From: Comamonadaceae bacterium
GTDB lineage: Bacteria > Pseudomonadota > Gammaproteobacteria > Burkholderiales > Burkholderiaceae
Assembly (NCBI GenBank): GCA_947455875.1
Contig: CANGSD010000023.1
Coordinates: 1-9,843, forward strand
DNA length: 9,843 nucleotides
Direction of reading: 5' to 3'
The position numbers and the translations under genes were made by a program. This document shows, one piece after another, positions 6,000 through 9,843 of this stretch. Below the pieces are notes generated by a model. That model was not told the origin of the DNA. It worked only from the letters and a program-made list of their open reading frames with translations, and did no database searches. The number at the start of each line of letters is the position of its first letter. The first letter of the stretch is position 1.

Positions 6000-6684
6000 A
6001 GCTGGCGAACTCGAGGTCGGGCACATGCCCGTCGGCCTGCGCATCGTCCGCATGGGGCCAGGGTGCCTGCGCGCGGTTGACCCACGCGGCCTGCATACCG
6101 GCCTTGCGCGCACCCAGCACGTCCAGCAGCGTGTCATCGCCCACGTGCAGGACTTCATGCGCCGCTACGCCGGCCAGATCGGCCGCGGCGTGAAAGATGC
6201 GCGCATCGGGCTTGGCCACGCCAAAGGCGAAGGCGGACAGGCCGCCCTTGAAATAGCGCGTCAGCCCCACCCGCTGCAGGTCGGCGTTGCCGTTGGACAG
6301 GCTCACCAAGGGGTAACGCGCCGCCAGAAATTCAAGCGCCGGCAGGGCATCGGGAAAAAAGATGACGTTCTGGCGCTCGGCGAAAAACACCTCGAAGGCC
6401 GGTTCGGCCAGTGCAGGGTCATCGCCCGCGCGGGTGAGGGCCAGGCGGATGGACTCGCGACGCAGACCGCTCATGTCGTGCGCCAGGTCGGGCCGGTGCT
6501 GCACCATGTGGGTGCGGATCTCGCGCAGCGCCTCGGGGGTGGCGTATTGGGTCGCCGTGGCGGGTGCGTGCTGGGCCAGCCAGGCGTGCAGGGCACCCTC
6601 GGCACGTTCGATGGTCGGCCAGATCGGCCACAGCGTGTCGTCCAGGTCCAGTGAAATGGCCCGGATTTTTTCTCGGTTCAGCAT
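5971..6684 (-). CDS. HAD-superfamily hydrolase (subfamily IA)
   Basis: This 237-residue cytosolic phosphatase-type protein has all four HAD motifs: motif I DLDDT with nucleophile D13 and D15; motif II SNGN at 130-133; motif III K158 in GVAKPDARIF; and motif IV GDD at 182-184. A helical cap lies between motifs I and II (about 20-110), as in subfamily IA enzymes such as phosphoglycolate phosphatase or YjjG-like nucleotidases. The substrate cannot be read from the sequence. I chose ATG at 6684; the frame extends to 6756, but that part overlaps hemH coding DNA and lacks family similarity. There is no clear ribosome binding site. TATTCT (6692-6697 on this strand) ends 7 bp before the ATG and suggests a leaderless transcript. 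It diverges from hemH and overlaps the hpnE 3' end. Confidence 0.9.
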   Translation of the reverse strand: MLNREKIRAISLDLDDTLWPIWPTIERAEGALHAWLAQHAPATATQYATPEALREIRTHMVQHRPDLAHDMSGLRRESIRLALTRAGDDPALAEPAFEVFFAERQNVIFFPDALPALEFLAARYPLVSLSNGNADLQRVGLTRYFKGGLSAFAFGVAKPDARIFHAAADLAGVAAHEVLHVGDDTLLDVLGARKAGMQAAWVNRAQAPWPHADDAQADGHVPDLEFASFSQLCDALR

Positions 6685-6701
6685 GCAGGCGAGAATAGCG
6701 G
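6685..6701. promoter_or_regulatory. 17-bp divergent start region between the HAD gene and hemH
   Basis: Only 17 bp separate the two start codons. The one A/T-rich patch is GAGAATA (6691-6697). On the minus strand it reads TATTCT, a -10 candidate for the HAD gene; on the plus strand GAGAAT is a weak -10 candidate for hemH. Neither gene has a ribosome binding site of usual quality, so one or both mRNAs may be leaderless, or the promoters may lie within the opposite gene's coding DNA. Confidence 0.35.
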
Positions 6702-7805
6702 ATGGCCGCCGTTCTCCCTTTTCACTCCGAACCCCCGTTTTCCCACGGGCAGGCACCGGTCACGGGCATCCTTTTGTGCAATCTGGGCACGCCCGACGCG
6801 CCCACGGCGGCCGCCGTGCGTCGTTACCTGCGCGAGTTCCTCAGTGACCCGCGCGTGGTCGAAATCCCCCGCGCCATCTGGCTGCCGCTGCTGCACGGGA
6901 TCATCCTGCCCCTGCGATCGGGCAAGTCCGCGGCCAAGTACGCCACCATCTGGACGCCCGAGGGCTCGCCGCTGAAGGTCTACACCGAGCGCCAGGCCAA
7001 TTTGCTCCAGGAACAACTGTCTGCGCGCGGCCACCGTGTGGTGGTGCGCTATGCGATGCGCTATGGCAACCCGTCGATGGCCTCGCAGCTGGACGCGCTC
7101 AAGGACGCGGGCGCGACCCGCATCCTGGTGTTGTCGGCCTACCCGCAGTATTCGGCCACCACCACCGCCAGCGTGATTGATGCGGTCAACACCTGGGTGA
7201 CGCGCACCCGCCTCGTGCCCGAGCTGCGGTTTGTGAACCGCTATCACGACGACGCGGGCTATATCGAGGCGCTGGCGCGCCGCGTCGAGACGCACTGGCG
7301 CGAGCACGGCAAGCCCGATCATCTGGTCATGAGCTTTCATGGTGTGCCCGAACGCACGCTGATGCGGGGCGACCCCTATCACTGCGAATGCCACAAGACC
7401 GGCCGCCTGCTGGCGACACGCCTGGGCCTGGCCAAGACCGATTACACGGTGAGCTTTCAATCCCGATTTGGTAAGGCCAAGTGGCTGGAGCCCTACACCG
7501 AGCCGACGCTGCAGGCGCTGGCCCAGCGTGGCGTCGGGCGGGTCGATGTGGTGTGCCCCGGCTTCACCAGCGACTGCCTGGAGACGATCGAGGAGATCGG
7601 CATGGAGGGCAAGGAAGCCTTCCTCATGGCGGGTGGGCGTGAGTACCACGCGATCGCCTGCCTCAACGATCAGCCCGCCTGGATCACGGCACTGGCCGAT
7701 ATCGCGCAGCAGCACATGGGCGGCTGGCCCACGCAAGCTGCGCCCGATGCGGCGACTCTGGCGGCCTCGCGCGAGGCTGCGATCGCGCTGGGCGCGACGA
7801 ACTGA
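6702..7805 (+). CDS. hemH: Ferrochelatase
   Basis: Ferrochelatase inserts Fe(II) into protoporphyrin IX, the last step of protoheme synthesis. The 367-residue protein fits the proteobacterial length. The catalytic histidine is H213 in MSFHGVPERTLMRGDPY, and the partner acidic residues are E294 and E297 in GFTSDCLETIEEI. Other conserved blocks are LLCNLGTPDAPT (24-35), SAAKYATIWTPEGSPL (76-91) and YPQYSATTTAS (147-157). There is no long hydrophobic C-terminal anchor, so it is probably soluble or peripherally membrane-bound. The cysteines C228 and C230 lie near the active site loop, but I do not claim an iron-sulfur cluster. hslR follows after 22 bp on the same strand, so the two are probably co-transcribed. 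The ATG at 6702 lies 17 bp from the divergent HAD start. Confidence 0.97.
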   Translation: MAAVLPFHSEPPFSHGQAPVTGILLCNLGTPDAPTAAAVRRYLREFLSDPRVVEIPRAIWLPLLHGIILPLRSGKSAAKYATIWTPEGSPLKVYTERQANLLQEQLSARGHRVVVRYAMRYGNPSMASQLDALKDAGATRILVLSAYPQYSATTTASVIDAVNTWVTRTRLVPELRFVNRYHDDAGYIEALARRVETHWREHGKPDHLVMSFHGVPERTLMRGDPYHCECHKTGRLLATRLGLAKTDYTVSFQSRFGKAKWLEPYTEPTLQALAQRGVGRVDVVCPGFTSDCLETIEEIGMEGKEAFLMAGGREYHAIACLNDQPAWITALADIAQQHMGGWPTQAAPDAATLAASREAAIALGATN

Positions 7806-7827
7806 GGCGAGCCTCCCCCCGCGTCGG

Positions 7828-8241
7828 ATGGAACGACAACGCATCGACAAGTGGCTCTGGGCCGCGCGCTTCTACAAGACGCGGTCGCTGGCCAGCGAAG
7901 ACCTGGACCTGGGGCGTGTGGCCGTCAACGGCCAAGCCGCCAAACCCGCGCGTGAAGTGAAGGTGGGCGACACCGTGGCCATCCGACGCGATGCCACCGT
8001 GCGCACGGTGGTCGTGCGTGGCCTCTCGGGCCTGCGCGGGTCCGCCCCCGTGGCGCAATTGCTTTACGCGGAAACGTCCGAGAGCATCGCCATGCGCGAG
8101 CGCCAGGCCCAGGCGCGGCGCGATGCGCCCGAGCCCGCCTTGTCGATCGTGCAAGGCCGTCCCACCAAGCGCGACCGACGCGAGCTGGACCAGACCCGCC
8201 GAGGCTGGGACGCGCGCTGGAGCGCGTCGCTCGAAGACTGA
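7828..8241 (+). CDS. hslR: S4-domain RNA-binding heat-shock protein (Hsp15-like)
   Basis: This is a 137-residue basic protein with an N-terminal S4 RNA-binding domain (about 4-50), including RIDKWLWAARFYKTRS and GRVAVNG, then a helical Arg-rich tail. In E. coli, Hsp15 binds free 50S subunits carrying a nascent chain with attached tRNA and helps recycle stalled subunits. The close motif match supports the same role. The start ATG gives the exact family N-terminus (MERQRIDKW); the ribosome binding site is weak. It follows hemH by 22 bp. In Burkholderiales this gene usually lies near hemH and the heat-shock genes (hrcA, grpE, dnaK). Here grpE does not follow; a catabolic-type gene does. Confidence 0.93.
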   Translation: MERQRIDKWLWAARFYKTRSLASEDLDLGRVAVNGQAAKPAREVKVGDTVAIRRDATVRTVVVRGLSGLRGSAPVAQLLYAETSESIAMRERQAQARRDAPEPALSIVQGRPTKRDRRELDQTRRGWDARWSASLED

Positions 8242-8322
8242 GCGCAAACCCGGTCGAGGGGCCGCTAAACTGGAGCTGAGCAAACCCCGCCCAACCAGGG
8301 CGGCTTCATCCTCAGAGGCGCC
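8242..8322 (+). promoter_or_regulatory. Leader with GC hairpin before the Rieske oxygenase gene
   Basis: This 81-bp gap holds TAAACT (8266-8271), a modest -10 candidate without a clear -35, and a perfect 6-bp stem CCGCCC (8287-8292) / GGGCGG (8298-8303) with a 5-nt loop AACCA. The stem is not followed by a T-run, so it is a weak terminator at best. If transcription starts near 8278, the hairpin lies in the 5' leader. A ribosome binding site, AGAGG (8314-8318), precedes the ATG at 8323. Confidence 0.45.
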
Positions 8323-9702
8323 ATGCACGCACAACAGAACGAACGCATCACCCGAATCGGCCCGGGCACGCCCTGCGGCGCCTTGATGCGCCACTACTGG
8401 CAGCCGGTGGCGCTGGTGGACGAGTTCGATCCGCGGCTGGACGCACGCATGGCGCAGCGCCCCCTGAAAGCCGTGCGGGTTCTGGGCCAGGATTTCATCT
8501 TGTTCAAGGACGATCAGGGCCGCTGGGGCCTGCTCGATCGCGACTGCCCGCACCGCAATGCCGATCTGGCCTTTGCCCGCCACGAGGGCGATGGCGTGCG
8601 CTGCCCCTTCCATGGCTGGAAGTTCGACGCCACCGGCCGTTGCCTGGAGACCCCGGGCGAGCCGGTGGGCAGCCGCCTGTGCGAGCGCGTGCAGCAAGGC
8701 GCCTACCCGGTGATCGAGCGCAGCGGCGTGCTGTTTGCGTGGTTAGGCCAAGCCGATGCGGCGCCGCCCTTCCCCGCCTTCGACTGCTTTGCCGCGCCAG
8801 GCACCCACACCTTCGCCTACAAGGGCATGTGGCAATGCAACTGGCTGCAGGCCTTCGAGGTCGGATTGGATCCGGTGCACACCTCCTTTTTGCACCGCTT
8901 CCTCAACGATGCGCCGCTGGACGCCATCGGCGACAACGCCGCCGGCAAACAGTTTCGCAGCGCCAGCGCCGGCGACTTTGGCGGCGAGCGCTGGCCGATG
9001 ACGCGGGTGATGCGCGAGTTCCACCGCCCCGACATCAGCTTCGAGCCGCGCCCCTGGGGCCTGCAGATCACCACGCTGCGGCCGATGACGGACGCACTCA
9101 CGCACGTGCGCATCACGCATGGCATCTTTCCGTCGACCTTTGTGATCCCGCTGTCGGAGACGCTCACCATCACGCAGATGCATGTGCCGATCGACGACAC
9201 ACGCACCTACTGGTATGCCTTCTTCACCAGCTTTGACAAGCCGGTGGACAAGGAGGCGATGCGCCTGCAACGCGCGCAGTTCATTCCTGGCCCCGACTTC
9301 ATCCCGCAATCGGGCCGTCACAACGACTGGGGTTTCAACGCGCAGGAACAGCGTACGGCCACGTTTCTGGGCATGGGCGAGGAAGACATCAACGTGCATG
9401 ACCAGTGGGCGGTGGAGAGCATGGGCCCGATTCAGGACCGCACCCGCGAGCACCTGGGCACCACCGACAAGGTGATCATGGCCAACCGCCGCATGTTGCT
9501 GGCGGCCATCGACACCGTAGCCGCGGGCGGCACGCCGCCCGGCGTGGGCGATGCCGCGCTGCACGCGCAGATGCACGGCCCCGACACGGTGGACGGCATC
9601 GCACCCGCGGGCACCTGGGGCACCTGGTGGCGCGAGCAGACCGAGGCCAAGCGCGCGCAAGCGCCATGGACTGCCGCAGCGAGCGACACGGTGAAGGCAT
9701 GA
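8323..9702 (+). CDS. Rieske non-heme iron oxygenase, alpha subunit (phthalate dioxygenase-like)
   Basis: This is a 459-residue oxygenase component. The Rieske [2Fe-2S] ligands are C75 and H77 (CPHRNADLAF) and C94 and H97 (CPFHGWKF). The mononuclear iron site shows D183-x2-H186-x4-H191 (LDPVHTSFLH), where D183 is the conserved electron-bridging residue, and D372 in GPIQDRTREHLGTTD is the probable carboxylate ligand. The long C-terminal part and DRTREHLG block resemble homo-oligomeric enzymes such as phthalate 4,5-dioxygenase, phenoxybenzoate dioxygenase and Rieske demethylases, which use a separate reductase. No reductase or beta subunit is in view. The stop overlaps the next gene's start as ATGA, so the two are coupled with a glutamine synthetase-like enzyme, which hints at an amine or amide substrate. 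Substrate and reaction (dioxygenation or demethylation) are not readable here. Confidence 0.95.
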   Translation: MHAQQNERITRIGPGTPCGALMRHYWQPVALVDEFDPRLDARMAQRPLKAVRVLGQDFILFKDDQGRWGLLDRDCPHRNADLAFARHEGDGVRCPFHGWKFDATGRCLETPGEPVGSRLCERVQQGAYPVIERSGVLFAWLGQADAAPPFPAFDCFAAPGTHTFAYKGMWQCNWLQAFEVGLDPVHTSFLHRFLNDAPLDAIGDNAAGKQFRSASAGDFGGERWPMTRVMREFHRPDISFEPRPWGLQITTLRPMTDALTHVRITHGIFPSTFVIPLSETLTITQMHVPIDDTRTYWYAFFTSFDKPVDKEAMRLQRAQFIPGPDFIPQSGRHNDWGFNAQEQRTATFLGMGEEDINVHDQWAVESMGPIQDRTREHLGTTDKVIMANRRMLLAAIDTVAAGGTPPGVGDAALHAQMHGPDTVDGIAPAGTWGTWWREQTEAKRAQAPWTAAASDTVKA

Positions 9703-9843
9703 GCAGTTTCGCGCAGCGTTGTGGCGTGCACGATGCCGCGCGCGAATACGCGGCGGTCCAGGCCATCGCCCAGATCGAAGCGCGCGGCCTGGATCGCGTG
9801 CGCATCGCCTGGTGCGACCTGCATGGCCAGACGCGTGGCAAGA
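9699..9843 (+). CDS. Glutamine synthetase-like enzyme, N-terminal fragment
   Basis: The ATG at 9699 overlaps the Rieske stop (ATGA), and the frame is open to the window end, giving 48 residues. The stretch VRIAWCDLHGQTRGK (34-48) matches the N-terminal beta-grasp domain of glutamine synthetase family proteins, where a D-x-H-G-x-x-R-G-K pattern is typical; a helix (about 14-29) precedes it. Members of this divergent group include gamma-glutamylpolyamine synthetase (PuuA) and gamma-glutamylanilide synthase of aniline degradation, which ligate glutamate to an amine using ATP. True ammonia-assimilating GlnA starts differently. The catalytic domain is outside the window, so substrate class is inference from the coupling to an oxygenase gene. 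Confidence 0.75.
   Translation, partial: MSSFAQRCGVHDAAREYAAVQAIAQIEARGLDRVRIAWCDLHGQTRGK

Noticed and set aside
6678..7850. Long minus-strand open frame opposite hemH
   Set aside because: The plus strand is unmistakably ferrochelatase; the antisense frame is a GC-bias artefact.
7684..9660. Two long minus-strand open frames opposite hslR and the Rieske gene
   Set aside because: Both mirror well-supported plus-strand genes and show no family motifs.

Overview
This window looks like chromosomal DNA from a high-GC betaproteobacterium, probably Burkholderiales and plausibly Comamonadaceae. The evidence is the GC-rich coding DNA, an ispB gene divergent from rplU-rpmA, a hemH-hslR pair, an HpnD/HpnE pair, and a compact G/C hairpin element of a kind I associate with Comamonadaceae intergenic regions. 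The family placement is inference.

Layout. (1) Positions 1-687 hold the 3' part of an unrecognised gene that is visibly more A/T-rich than everything else here, so the left edge is probably accessory DNA. (2) Positions 790-2794 (minus strand) hold ispB, an octaprenyl-type diphosphate synthase for the quinone side chain, followed by a DUF1295 membrane protein. (3) The region 2795-3114 is a divergent control region. It contains a 12-bp tandem repeat, a TATAAT box facing ispB, and an extended -10 plus a leader hairpin facing rplU. (4) rplU and rpmA (ribosomal proteins L21 and L27) end in a strong intrinsic terminator, and obgE, the usual next gene, is absent. (5) Positions 3863-5999 hold hpnD and hpnE, two of the three enzymes that convert farnesyl diphosphate to squalene; hpnC is not in view. 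A 29-codon reading frame inside a G/C repeat runs into hpnD through an ATGA overlap. (6) A HAD-family phosphatase gene (minus) converges on hpnE with a 29-bp overlap and diverges from hemH with only 17 bp between the start codons. (7) hemH (ferrochelatase) and hslR (Hsp15) follow. (8) A Rieske oxygenase alpha subunit gene overlaps by ATGA with a glutamine synthetase-like gene that is cut by the window end.

How the genes relate. IspB, HpnD and HpnE all draw on the prenyl diphosphate pool. HemH and HslR are housekeeping. The Rieske oxygenase plus glutamine synthetase-like pair looks like the start of a catabolic operon in which an amine might be gamma-glutamylated and oxidised, as in aniline degradation. 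That is the most interesting lead. Two normally conserved neighbourhoods (rplU-rpmA-obgE and hrcA-hemH-hslR-grpE) appear broken, suggesting a rearranged chromosome. I found no CRISPR array, tRNA, rRNA, transposase or clear new defence system.
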